From Hirudo medicinalis (Eukaryota; Annelida; Clitellata; Hirudinida; Hirudinidae), in the NCBI GenBank assembly GCA_011800805.1, contig MPNW01000347.1:75353-139352 (forward strand): a DNA stretch of 64,000 nucleotides, read 5' to 3'. The notes beneath the pieces were generated by a model that was given only the letters and a program-made list of their open reading frames with translations, did no database searches and had not been told where the DNA came from. A program made the translations under genes and the position numbers. Shown piece after piece: positions 12,371 to 24,032 of this stretch (position 1 is the first letter of the stretch; every line of letters starts with the position of its first letter).

Positions 12371-15300
12371 ATGTCGTACTACGATGTCCTGATGAGGATC
12401 GCCGTGACCGTTAAAAGGTTCAAAATGTTCCCAGTATTCGAGGTGGCCCACTTCATTCTGATCTGCGCCTCAGTGAGGGAATTCACTCTTTCCATACATA
12501 GAAACGCACTGGCGAAAGGTTACAAATTTTAACAAACGTCATTTAATTTAAGCTGTTATTGTATTTCAGTGAGTTGCTTTGAAACTAAGTAACACTGCTA
12601 GTTGTAGTGGGTTGGATGGCCTAAGAAATTTGAGTTTCGAGGAGAGATTAAGAAACTAACAAGAGATTATCAAACTAACAAATTTAGAAATAAGGAGAAG
12701 CACAGGTGATATCATAGTTCAAGATATTAACAGGAAGAAAAGATTTAATACCTGAACATTTCTTTGAGGCCACAGAAGCAGTCCCACAAGAGGGCATGGA
12801 TGTAAGCTATGCAGGAAAGCAACTGGTACTCTGAAGAACAATTACTTCAGCACGAGAGTAGTTAATCTGTGGAACAAGCTTGATGAGGAGACAATATATT
12901 CAGATTCAGTGGAACTATTTAAAATAGGACTATTGAATTAAAAAGGAGTGGTTTATCATGCAGACATTAGACTTCTTAAATCACTATAAATTAATGTTAT
13001 GTTATGTCATGTTATTTGTAAATTGAATTTGTAAAAAGTTAGAGATTGCATTTTTTGATCAAACAAAATTGGCTTAAAATGCTGCTTTTCATTTTTGACC
13101 ACACAATAAAATATAGCGATGTGTTTTACTTTTCAATTTTATTCAGTGCATATGAAGTATTGTGTTCAGTTGATTTTTTTTTGTTTCTAATTTATTAACA
13201 TTCTGAAGGAATTATTTAAACTAAAATTTTTTATTTGAATTACTTTAACCTAGCATATGTGTGACAGCTTTTTGCCAATTTTAAATGACTTATCTTTGTT
13301 AATGTGGTTCCCAACTTTACCAAGGTCATGTACAAAATGACTAAACCATTTGTTAAGTCATGTTTTAAGGCCATGCATCCATCATCCCATTATTATTCTT
13401 GCTTAATTTTTATATTTCAAGGTGTAAAAATTTCTTTAACCAACCAATCAAACTCTTAAGAGGCAAACCTCAAACATTCACATTGCATGTACATTTTGAT
13501 TCCTCACCTTATTAATTTAAATCCTTATTATGCCAGGTGCCTCCAATGTACCAAAATAAAAAAAAACTTTTATGAACTAGTCACTGATCTATAGTTTTGC
13601 TGGTCCAAGCTCCTCCAGCACTTTGATTCAGTATTACAGTTCAATTGGGAATGGCATCGAAATTGAGCAGGTTCACCTGCTCCGTCCAAATGATCTTGTT
13701 ATTCAACGGACATTAATATTACAAATGCACATGCACAAACATTTTAAAATCGAAAACTTTGACACGTGTCCATAAGCTATCATTACAACTTTCACTGCTT
13801 CAAAATGGCACAGATGCTCACGTGATTTTCCCTCGAGCCCATCCACTGGCCTCCTGGTTCTCCAGCCTTTTGATGTGCTTTTCGGGAAGCTTCATCGGCA
13901 ATTTCCTTCTTGGTGAGCCTCTCATTACTCCTCTCCAGAACACCCAAGCTATTGTCTACTTCACAGTTATCTGGTGAGTTATGCGAGGTTGTGTGTGGAC
14001 ATTGGTGATGGTGCCATTGTAGAATAGGCTGGTGTTATGATTTTGGTGAATTTTTGGGGAGGTAATGGCATCATGATTTTGATTCAGAAATTTTATTCAT
14101 GGTGATGAGAAGAGTATCCTTCTCTTATTTCTCCATGTTTGCATTTTCAATAATGGGAATTAATATAATGACATTAATAATAGGGAAGACAAGTTACATA
14201 ATCATTGACACATAAAAATTGCAGTGGATCATGACGATGTCGACACTCACATTGTCACATTCATGTGCTGAATCATGTACTGTGATAAATTTAGATGAAA
14301 CCTCTAAAAACATAAACCAATCCCAAGCCTGAAACTAAGCAATGAGATTAACAATTGCAAATTATATCACGCACACCACTGAGAATGATGCATTAGGCCA
14401 ATCAAGACTCTAAGCCTTTCCACTCTAGGTACCTCATCAACTATTGCCCGTTCGACGTCTTTTCGAAGTTCTGTGAATTCCTGCCCGTCAAAGTGGTCCT
14501 GAATCTGCTGAGGGAGATCAGGAGGGTCAACGGGATCGATCAGGCATGAACTTTGCCCTCAAGGTCATGCCCGACTCTCACGTTATTCCACTGGCGTTCG
14601 GAGTCCTCAAGGGTAACACATTGGCAGTGGTGGTGATGTTGGTGATGATGGTGATGGTGATAGGGTGGTGAATGGTGATGATGGTGGTGCTGGTGATGAT
14701 GACGATGATGATGATGATGATCACAGGCACAGCAGCCAGTCACATGAAAGTCTTCCAGAGGTTGATCTGTGGTGTTTGGCAGCCTTCATCCATTGAGATA
14801 CTCAACCCTTCAATGTTGGCTCGATGATTTTATGTTTGAACACTTAACTTTTGTGTACCTAATGCTATTTATAATATAATAATATGTTAAGTAAAATAAT
14901 AATGTTATTAATAATTTAAATTTATTAGTTTATTATTAATAATAATCTTGGCATTTGGATAATTTGTTTTTGAGTAGAAGACGTACAATGCCAAAGCAAT
15001 GATTTTGACAAATCTTCAAAATAAACACAGCAACAATAATATTTTCTTTTAAGTTACATTACATTTTAAGTTATAATTATGTGAAATTATCTCCTTTTAA
15101 TTCTGTCATTGTTGTAATTAATCCATACAATTAAAACTAATGGTTTTCTGATGCTTAGAGATTTGCTTGCCTTAATGCTTATGTCTCTTGACTTATTTAT
15201 GTATCACCAATGACCAATCGCACAAAATGTTCGCGTCTCAGAGTGACCAAGAGCTGCCTGATTGGTTCCATGCTACTCCTCCTCGCTAAGACCGGCAACA

Positions 15301-15608
15301 TGGACTTTCTGCCCGAGTCATTGCTCCTCCTCCTCATCATCATCTTCTTCCTCATCGTCCGAACCCTGTACTACTTCGACATGAATCTGTTCGTCCCAGT
15401 CGAGAATCTCCTGGGTTGCCTCTTGACGGGAGGAATTATCGACTCCTTCAGGAGGGCGGTCACACCGCCGGGTTCGACGGCAGCACAGGGTTCTGCCACG
15501 ATGTGCTCCTTCAGTCGGATTGATCGGCAGATGGATGCCGTCTCGACTCCACCCACGAAAGACGACATTGCCGGGAAGCCTGCCTCCAAGTCGAAGAAAG
15601 AGGATTGA
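12371..15608 (+). CDS. TMEM38: TRIC trimeric intracellular cation channel (TMEM38 family)
   Basis: Exons are 12371-12518, 13814-13973, 14429-14612, 14727-14814 and 15242-15608, with phases 1, 2, 1, 2. The family is clear from conserved landmarks. Exon 1 has FPVFEVAHF. Exon 2 has HPLASW, then LLMCFSGSFIGNFLLGEP. Exon 3 has YCPFDVFSKFCEFLPVKVV and the basic lipid-contact stretch REIRR. Exon 4 has ICGVWQP. TRIC proteins form homotrimeric K+-permeable channels in the ER/SR membrane that balance charge during calcium release. The product would be about 315 residues, normal for the family, and ends KKED, matching the KKXX ER-retrieval signal. Near 14545 the frame shifts: GATCAGGCA runs into TGA, while the conserved MNFALKV continues one base out of frame. 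One missing base explains it, so this is an assembly error or a damaged allele. Exons are far GC-richer than introns. Confidence 0.88.
12600..12960 (+). pseudogene. 3' fragment of a non-LTR retrotransposon (CR1/L2-like)
   Basis: Inside TRIC intron 1, broken frames recover the C-terminal signature of LINE ORF2 proteins: LRNLSFEERLR, a Lys/Arg-rich block, RGHGCKL, then FSTRVVNLWNKL and an LFKIGL ending. The order matches the end of CR1/L2-type reverse transcriptase ORFs. In-frame stops and shifts show it is dead. Confidence 0.7.
14628..14722. repeat. GTGATG-type repeat filling TRIC intron 3
   Basis: Almost the whole 114-bp intron between TRIC exons 3 and 4 consists of GGTGAT/GATGAT units. A His-rich open frame on the other strand is a repeat artefact. 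Confidence 0.8.
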
Positions 15609-18390
15609 GGGAAGGTGTGGTGTCGACAGAGATGCTGTGCCTTGTATTTGTTGTTGTTGTTTGGAGGTTTGTTAATGTTTTTGAGTTTGAAAAGTTTTTA
15701 TCTGCAGGCATATCACGACCAGCTTCATTCGTCGTCAGCGTCATCATTGTAGGCGTCGTTACTGTCTTAAGCTTCAGCTAATTCACATTTGGGAATACTT
15801 AGATTGCAGTGGAGCCTGTTTTGGAGATGTAGCTACTTACAGTATTAATTTCACTTCGGTTGTTGGTTTGTATCATTGTTTCGTTGGTTGCTCATGTTGA
15901 TGTTATGTTATTATTGTTGTCGTTGCTGTTGTTTGTTTTTGTTGCATCACCTTTATTCTCAATTTCTCATTGCTTACCCTCTTCACTCATAGATTTTCTA
16001 AGATATTGATATCACAATTTTGTCTATGAGCTCCAAGCTTGATGACGATCTCCAGTTTTGCCTGTGGAAAAAAATCCATGGCAACCTTTTTATTATTTAT
16101 TAAACGCTTCAACTGACGAGCTTAAGGAGTTCAAGAGGTGCCTTTTTTCGTGTGAGTGGAGGATGTTGAGTCGTCAATAAGCTATTTATTTTGTCAGAGT
16201 GCAGCTTCCCTTCAATCCCACCTTTCGAGTTTTTTCGAGGTGCGCCATTTTGGATTTAGTTAGTTAATCAGAAATAATTAGCTTTTAATTTAACTTTGAC
16301 GTATTGGATTCATTGCTCCACGTTTAATTCATGCACTCGAATTCGTTGACGACTTTTCATCAGCTGATCATCATCATCATTATTATTCAGTAACCATCAT
16401 TGCAGCCTAGCTATTACATCACCATCATCATCATCATCATCATCATTATCATCATCACAACAATGATGCTCATTTTCCTACTCAGCTGATTAAATATTTG
16501 TCACGGTTTTACTCCTCCATACTCTTGTTTCAGAGTTTTTGATTATGCCTCTTGGGCTTTTGGTTTTCGTGTCGTATTGAATAAATCAGCTTAACAGCTC
16601 TTGGATTTGTCTGTCATCACAACATTAATATTCATGAGTATTCTGTTTTCTTAAAATGCTAATTATCATATATGATTGTGATTGTTCAATTACAGTTGAT
16701 ACTTGAGTGGCGTGCTTTTATTCAAGATATTATATTTGGTAATGTCAACCTCACAGCCCATGATATTGTTGTTGATGCTCACAAGTCAAGTGCCTTGTGC
16801 GGAAGGGCGCTGCATGAAAGATTTGCATCATTGGTTGCCAAAAAGCGTAGCAAGTGCGTTCTCGCGTGACTGATTTAAGGTGGTAGAACCGGACTTGGTT
16901 TCCGTCAAATTAACGCAAAAATGCGGTTATAGTAAATACCAGCAAGTGATGTTTTTCTTAAGCCTGTAGGATCGCACATCCAGTATAGTCCTAACTCTGT
17001 CAACGATGACTAACCAAGACTTATTTTGCACTATTATCACGCATCATATGTTTGTGGACATTCTCCTTTGTCCTGAGTAGCTGTGTAAGAAGTTATGTCA
17101 GGACATTCTTCCCTTCTCTTCTCTCCTGCTCTTCCGGTTACGTCGCTGCGCAGCTGCCCAGTAGCCATGTTGTCAGTCAGAACATTGCCGCCGTTGTTGT
17201 AAATAAACTTTATAGCGGACTCATCTCTATCTATTCTTAATCATTGCGGTTGTCAAGGTATGGCAGTAACATTATTATAATATAAGCATAAATTTTAAAC
17301 TTAGCATAAGTGATTATAATTATTAAGAATATTTAATTAAAATAATTAAACTCATTAGAAAAATCAAAGTCGTCATGTAGAGTATGCATTTTTTTTAATC
17401 AATATTTATTGTTGTTATTTTTTAAATTTTTATTTAATGTTATTATATAATTATATTAAATTTAAGATATTATATATTATTACGATTTTAAAACTATAAT
17501 CTTTGTAATTGCAGTTCTACTCTAACATCTATGTTATGTAACTTACATTAGTTCCGGTTGATTGCGAGGTTAGGTTGCCGATCTTGGTGCATTTTATGTC
17601 CATGGTTAAATGAATTCGTAGATGAAGGGAAATGCATTTCAATTTTAGTTATTTTTTCCTTTAGATGTTGCTGCCAATGACATTACCTTCATACATTTCA
17701 CGTCGCATGACGTGCCTTACTTGACTTAAGGCAAGTGTGTTACATGCATTTCTAAGTAAATGCCTAACATTTTCTGTCTCTGTGCTTCACATCCTGTAAT
17801 TTTCTATACTTGCCATACTGATAGTATTTTCTTTTTAGACCGATGTGACGCTATCGGACGTCAGCTAACACATAAATGTGTTGTAAAAACATCATTGATA
17901 TTTTCCCTTAGTGCTGATTGATTAAGGATCAAGATCCTTAGCCAAGGTACGTGCAAATGTTATGGCCAAAGCTCCATTCCAGTCGGAATGTTGTTACACC
18001 AGCTTCCTTAAAATAATCAATTTAATGTTCTTAGCTTAGTTTAGGAGATGTTGACGTTGCTCAAAGTAACGTTAAAGTTGTTGTAGACCTGCACTTGCCC
18101 AGGTCCACACATCATCTCACTTAGGGTTATCCGGTGATTATTATTTACATTTTGAATCTGTGTGCAGGTATGTGGTGTATGGTGTGTGTTGTGTGTCCCG
18201 CAATTGCTTAATAACTCACAGTTACCCAATCCATCAATTGCACTTGCCACATATGTCAGAGAGATTCTTGAAGATATGTGAAAGAGCAGTTTCTGTAGAT
18301 TGAAGAGAAGTTAGAGGATTGGTAATATGGGGATGGATTCTGGATAGAATGTGTCTTTTGAACTATTGCATATTTTCCAAAAATCACTGT
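15609..18390. other. Long intergenic region with possible solo-LTR and orphan exon
   Basis: No confident gene was found. An ATC microsatellite lies at about 16420-16458. A 58-codon open stretch at 16696-16869 follows a TTACAG acceptor-like site and ends in TGA, with no recognisable family. At about 17040-17260 a GC-richer block with a TAAATAAACTTTA signal resembles a retrotransposon LTR, but no matching partner or internal region was seen. The rest is AT-rich. Confidence 0.35.
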
Positions 18391-18393
18391 CCT

Positions 18394-18900
18394 TCACTGG
18401 TGGATGGATGGTTTTTTTTTAAATTTTGTGTAAAATTTGATGACAAATATTATGAAACAATTTATATATAATGACAAATTGCAAACTACTGTTTTGTCAT
18501 TTGAGAAAATTGTTGAATTGGGTAAGCATTTCTTACTGCGAATATGTTTCAAGTCCCGTTGACTCTTTTCCATGATACCCTGCGTCTTGCAGTCTGGTAG
18601 TATTCTGAAATGGTTTGTTATTGTTCTTAGCAGCATTCTTACAGATTTAGGAGATGTTTTGAATGTTGACGTTGCTTGAAATAACATTAAAGCTGTTGTA
18701 TAACTGCACCAGATATAGAGATTCTTCTCTACTGTCATGTTCTTTCCAATCATTTCCCAGTGGATTAGGCCTTCCCAATCCCACCATGCACAATTCATTG
18801 TCTTCATCGGGTGCAGGTCTTTCTTGACTGGGCTTAGGCTCCTCAAGGACTCACCCACTCTTTCCTTTGCTTCATATTCACATAGAGACACCATAGCACA
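18394..18900 (-). pseudogene. Mariner/Tc1-like transposase remnant
   Basis: The minus-strand frame contains the CAWWDWEGLIHWEM block, matching the VWWDWKG-I-E-L strand around the second catalytic Asp of mariner transposases, with a following T---LY motif. Upstream and downstream homology is lost or out of frame, so this is a fragment. Confidence 0.6.
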
Positions 18901-19350
18901 TTATTTGCAGCAATGCACATGACATCTTGCAGTATTTCATCTGTCACTTCAAACATACCTGTATACTGCTTGAGTCCAGTGAAACGTGCATCCCATCTTT
19001 TGGCTGAATCACTGAAGATTATGCCAATTCCTTTCCACAAAGCTTTTCAAAGTCACTGAGTGCCCATGTGTTTTAAAAATTGAAAGATCTTTGAGTAATC
19101 CTTTGCAGTTCTCTTTGACAAAAAGAAGTGGGACTTGCTTCACTCTGTTATCTCTCAAAAAGGCATGAATGGAGAAAAGCTAAATAATAATGTTCTCATT
19201 ACCTTGAACGTCCCATCCATAAACCAATGTTCAGCTTCAAGTGGAAGCTTCTTCATGTCGCTCGTTCCAAACATAAGATGCCTTTCTGTGTTTCTGGTGG
19301 TACCTGCTATCGAGAATTCACAGAAAAAATACCTCTACAAAATTTTCTGA
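18880..19350 (-). pseudogene. MULE-type transposase fragment
   Basis: Minus-strand frames read LMFGTSDMKKLPLEAEHWFM then DGTFKV. This matches the start of the MULE transposase domain (WFMDGTFKV carries the first catalytic Asp). In shifted frames a LLFVKENCKGLLKDL block and pieces resembling F-H-TQAVYR (MGCTFHWTQAVYRYV) follow. Stops and frameshifts separate the blocks. Together with the Ulp1-like segment at 21.5-22.2 kb it could belong to one larger element broken by later insertions. Confidence 0.6.
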
Positions 19351-19622
19351 ATTCAGACCTTTAGGCTGACAATTGACCATGGGTTAAAACTAGGGCTGCG
19401 AAAGATTAAAATTTTATTGATCGATTAATCGAATTTTTTTAATCGATTAAATCCAACGCACATATTCCATCTACTTTTAGCTGATCTGGTTGCATCGCAA
19501 CTCTGCATTAGTCTGTACACTACACACAATCACCCGACCCTAGTTAGCTAAAACAATCTATGACTTAACTTTACATAAACACGTTTCAAATTCGTTTATT
19601 TAAAAACTGAGAAATAATTTAA

Positions 19623-20522
19623 TTATAAGAAGAAATAATACAACGTTGTCCATACTGCTTCTTGTTTCGCTCTTCTTAGAAATGTGAGCTTCTTGTAACG
19701 TGGATGTAAGGCCACAGCCCTTTGTAATGTTGACAAAGCATCAATGCCTTCGATTCTATTCGTGAAGTCCTTGAATGTTGAAGTTTTGAATCTTGAAATG
19801 TAACCTGGATCATCATCATTAACCATTAACAATCTAAACAATAAGGCCTCTAACGGAAGAACGGTAGAACATGTCGCATATTGTTCAGTACCAACATATT
19901 CAGTAGCATCTGCAAGTGAACCTAAGACTGACGTATATTTGGCCATTTTGTCCCAATCCGATTCTGTCAGTTTAGGTCCACTGTAGTTTTTTGGGTGATC
20001 AATATAATACTGTGTTATGGCATCTTTGACTTCCAACAATCTGGTCAACATCATGTAGGTACTGTTCCAACGAATTGCCACATCCTGCTGCAGTTTGTGG
20101 AAAATGACATCTTCTATTGGCTGATGGACACTAGAATGACTTCTCTGCATTGTCTGTGAGGACACAGCAATATCTTATCGGTGATGTTCCATGTTGCAAT
20201 AAACTCTTCGAAGAAACTGGCAACGTTTTCAGCTGTGTGCTACTGATTTCAGTTTCCAGTCTGAACCAATCTGGTGTCCCGTTACACCACAGTAAGATTC
20301 GTTGTTGTTTGAAGTCCAAAAATCAGTAGTTAGAGCAGTGCTGTGAATACTTTCCACGACATTCTTATGCCCTGCGAACTTCTCTTTGTACATTTCACCA
20401 ATCACAGTGTCATCGCCGAGGAGTTTTAGGGTAGTAGAAGAGGAAGGAAGAGTAGTGCCGGCAATGTTTATTGAAGATGGGGGAGATAGATTCTTAAGGT
20501 GTGTGGGTGTGCCGATAAACAT
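19623..20522 (-). pseudogene. hAT transposase remnant (ZBED-like)
   Basis: Two or three overlapping minus-strand frames give hAT-family landmarks: ALTTDFWTSNNNESY near 20325-20290, a VTGHQI strand, then RWNSTYMMLTRLLE near 20060. A long helical region ending ALHPRYKKLTFL near 19700 follows. These correspond to the RNase-H-like core and inserted helices of hAT transposases such as ZBED1/4. The N-terminal half and the RWNST half are in different frames and the C-terminal dimerisation region is missing, so the copy is inactive. Confidence 0.75.
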
Positions 20523-20749
20523 AACTTCGGATTTAAGTTGAAGAAAATTGACGAGATGCCAGTCGTTAATGGCATCTGTGCACTTACGCAGATTGTCAAG
20601 TTGTTCGGAGACACTGGTTGGAGAGAACAGAGTAAAGGCTCATGTTGTCCGAGTATTGGTGAAAAGACATGTCGAACTTCTTAACTATGTCAGACAGGGG
20701 TGAGATAAGGACAACGTGAAAAGCAGAGCCCTGGTGCAACGGCAGTGAA

Positions 20750-21205
20750 CAACCCGGGTTGAGGTGTTTCAGCTGTGATATTGGATGATATGAGGTGATG
20801 GTCGGAGTATGTCACTTATGATGAGGAGATCAAGCGTGTGACCGTGGGAGTGAGTTGGGGAGGTGATGTGTTGAACTAGTCTATGAGACTCAATTGCGTC
20901 CTCCAGAAGGTGATGAATTCTTGTCTCCGAGCCAGGTGCATTGAAATCCCCGCAGATGACGAACGGGACGTTGTGAGATGAGATGAAGTCTTGATGATGA
21001 GCTCTTCAAATTCAACGATGAATGAAGTCGTAATGGGTCCAGGCAGGCGATAGATTGATGAAACTATGAATGATGTTTTGCGGGTGTTAAATTTGAGGTG
21101 AAGGCTTTCAAATCTAGAGAAATCATGATCTATTTTAGATGATTTAATATCCTGGCAATGGATGACTGCGATGCTGCCCCATCCGGAGTACCGGATGATA
21201 TCCAT
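20750..21205 (-). pseudogene. LINE endonuclease (EEP) domain remnant
   Basis: Minus-strand frames recover an exonuclease-endonuclease-phosphatase domain of a non-LTR retrotransposon: a GWGSIAVI strand, an IYRLPG turn and FVICGDFNAPG with the catalytic Asp-Phe-Asn. HSHGHTLDLLI with the active-site His/Asp region follows. One frameshift lies between the IYRLPG part and the GDFN part, and no reverse transcriptase follows. CR1/L2-like affinity is likely. Confidence 0.7.
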
Positions 21206-21499
21206 TAAATGCGGACGAGCAAGTCCAAGTTGATTTTATAAGAACTTTTTAAAACTTTATAAAAATTTACGTAATCCTACAGTTAACATTTTTGTAGCTG
21301 GTTTTAAACGCTGATCTAACCTTCTCGGCGATTGTTATAAGACATTGGAAACTTGAGTCGGGAGAAACTAATTGGTATCAGGAACTCTCCGAGTCATTAG
21401 AAATGATAAAAATTTGATTATTTGTGACTAATGCAATCATGACTATGCCACATCTGCCTCAGTGAACTCTTTGGTGCTTTCGCACAATCGTCATGGTGC

Positions 21500-22150
21500 C
21501 ACCTTCCACACATCACAATCTACCATGTTTGCAGTGCCATCCCCCTGGTAAGCCACTTGACAGATGCAATAAATTTCTTGTCCTTGGCAACCCTGCCCTC
21601 TTGTGACCATATTGCAATGGGATAAGTTCCTCACTGGTGAAGATCTGCCTGATACCACCTCTCAGTCCTTTTTCATTGTAACTGCATATGCTGGGATCTA
21701 GACCAAGACATAGTGTTAAAGCAATTGCAAATGGTCCATAGTCATAGGCATTTGATTGCTGTTGTACGTCATGTTGCAATAGCGTCAAAGACTTAGTGCA
21801 AAATGAGCGCCCTAAATACCACATCAGAAACTTGTCTCTGTCTTGGTACGAACCTTTCATACTGTCGTACACATCGATGTGGCTCTCACTGCACCTTAAA
21901 TTACTTATTGTAATCCAGTGAGATTTCTTCACATTGATTATCTGGACAAATGATGGGTATGCTGGGTTAATTGTGAACAAGTTATAATTTCAGAGTCAAA
22001 AAACCGTCAATGTGTTCAAACTTGTTGGCCATGTTGATGTGCTCTGAGGTGAACCATTTTCTCCTGCTTGCCAGAATGTGGTGATATTTCTTCTTGTCAA
22101 TGAGTGGCTTGTTGGTCATTCTGAGGCTGGTCCTTGAACCCAAGAACAAT
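21500..22150 (-). pseudogene. Ulp1-like (C48) cysteine protease domain, inactive
   Basis: From 22150 downward the minus strand reads a W-(F)TSEHIN-A entry helix, then after one frameshift near 21985 the strand FVQIINV-K-SHWITISN, IDVYDSM and QQQSNAYDYGPFAIA. This is the fold and residue order of Ulp1/SENP proteases: His in SHW, Asp in YDS, Gln before the nucleophile. The nucleophile Cys expected in the D-C-G motif is Tyr here (YDYG). Such domains in invertebrates often sit in transposons. The missing Cys and the frameshift indicate a dead copy. Confidence 0.65.
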
Positions 22151-22713
22151 TTTGTTTAGCAACAGCATTCTCAATAATTTGTCTTTAATAATTCATTTTA
22201 AACTACTGAACAGTTAACCGTTCTTCCACTGGACAACTCCATATGTGACTGGCTGTTTATCAAATTTCAAATGCCTTAAAAATTTACTGGTTATTTTCCA
22301 TGACTTTTCTTTATGGTAAAAAATCATTTGTTTCTTTTTTCTTCATCTTGATTGCCTCATCATTTTGTATCACATCCTGGAATTGATAAAAATTTGTCAA
22401 ACATTCAGCAAAGGAGAAATGCAACATGCAAGTGATACATACTAAAATATTTACTGACACTTATGCTTATTGCACTTTAAAATCTAACATATTATTATTA
22501 TCATTATTTATAGTCAGACATTTTGATTGCCACATGTAACCAAACCAACAATGTAATCACCCTACAGCTACCATATCAAGCATGTTCCCTGACGGTGCAG
22601 ACTAGGATCTGAACACATCACTACCGAAGCATCAGTACATAAACTTAAATATTGGTAAATATGATCTTGCATTAAAAGGCAATCCTTTATTTGTTGATCC
22701 TACGACATGATAC

Positions 22714-24032
22714 TTAAATTAAATGAACAATAGGGATTGAATTTTTCATTGGCCCAATAAAGAGTTCAGGCCATGAATTGTCCGTGAAGCGCCTTTTGAC
22801 TTGAGTCTTTTTCATTGAATGCCAAATACTCTTATCCATTTCAAATAAATGCGGTCCTTTTGGAACTTCTTTTATGAAGAAGGGTTCATTAACCTGAAAC
22901 GATAAGCAAATCCATTAAGTTCAGGTTCAGCTTGTTAAAAAATCACAGGTAATGTTGAATTAATAATATAACAAACTGACTGAAAGTTCACTTTCAGGAA
23001 AAACTTCGGCTAAGGAGTCAATGTCAGATTCAAAACTCTAATTTAAAAAAAGAATTGGCTGAATAATTTCCACAAATACACAATAGACAAGCCATCACGA
23101 GAGAGTTTTTTTGCCTAGAGAATATTCAGGATAACACATTGTTGTTGTGGGTGACATGCGCACTGAACTAGCTATGCTAATTAGGAGCGGCGACTTCGTT
23201 CTAGCCCTAGTTGTATGTTAGGTAGTGTGGATACTTTGGCGAATAAAGTAGTTGTCAGTTAGTGCCTTGGTTTAATCGACTAGTTGCGAGTTATAACAAT
23301 TGTCAAATAAATTTTAAAGCACACAGGAAATCAAGAGTATTGAAAATTATGGAAAACGGAGACAACTGTTAATAATTTAATAATCAACTGAATGTAACTG
23401 TCAGTTTTAAGCAATTAAGGAACTTGACTACAGTACAAAAAAGTTTCTATCGACAACTTCACCATGACAAGCTACTCGCTGCAACTTTTCACCAACTTCC
23501 GAGTGCCCAAGAACCACATATTTAAAGCACGCATGTTGTACCAGAGTTCGGAGACGTTATAAAGCATATATATTTCGAAAGTAGAAATCTTGAACATTTT
23601 GATGATTTTGATCAGTCGGAACTGCGTGGTTGTTGAATAATCAAATTGCACAAAATCCTATTAAAAAAAAAACTTAAAGTCTTCGTACAATTGATATATG
23701 AACATTTTTAAAAAGCGTTTGAAAAGTAGTTTCCAAACATTATAATTTGAAACTTCGCAATTGAAAATAAAATTGAGTGTCTGCCAACTTCAGATAGGTT
23801 AAAGACAAGGCTTTTACCATTGTATAAGTGTCTGCTGGCGGAAGACGGAAGTACAGAAACCTTCGAGATTCATTTGCTTTAATCTTTAGATTACTTATCT
23901 AAGCAGCATCGATTAAAATTACTTATGTTATTTTATGAGTTCATAATTATCCATGAGATAAATATGCATCACGATTCCTGAAGAGATCAGAAGAGAAAGC
24001 AGCAAAGTGCACTTCGTCGATGACAACGGCAT
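22714..24032 (-). CDS. Probable small secreted protein (125 aa, four exons)
   Basis: Four minus-strand exons, all in phase 0, join into a 125-residue frame: 24032-23973, 23898-23818, 23037-22981 and 22893-22714. Donors are GTGATG, GTAAAA and GTCAGT; acceptors are CTTAG, ATTAG and TTTCAG. Exon 1 encodes a clean signal-peptide-like start (MPLSSTKCTLLLSLLISSG). The last exon is rich in aromatic and basic residues, with PFFIKEVPKGPHLFEMD, KKTQVKRRF and WPELFIGP. KKTQVKRR could be a processing site, so a peptide precursor is possible. I recognise no family. Intron 1 (74 bp) is close in length to other small introns here. Risks: exons 2 and 3 are short, and extra exons may exist in the 780-bp intron 2. 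Confidence 0.5.
23130..23300. mobile_element. Possible solo LTR or element fragment
   Basis: A GC-richer block begins with TGTTGTTGTGGGTGACATG and carries a GCGAATAAAGT polyadenylation-like signal near 23240. It looks like part of a gypsy-type LTR, lying inside intron 2 of the small secreted protein gene. No matching partner LTR was seen, so this is tentative. Confidence 0.25.

Noticed and set aside
14540..14743. His-rich minus-strand open frame
   Set aside because: It is the antisense of TRIC exons and of the GTGATG repeat in intron 3.
16672..16869. 65-codon open frame after a TTACAG acceptor-like site
   Set aside because: No upstream exon, no recognisable domain and no paralogue; not enough to call a gene.
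17040..17260. Candidate solo LTR
   Set aside because: There is a polyadenylation-like signal, but no second LTR, target-site duplication or internal retroviral-type sequence was found.
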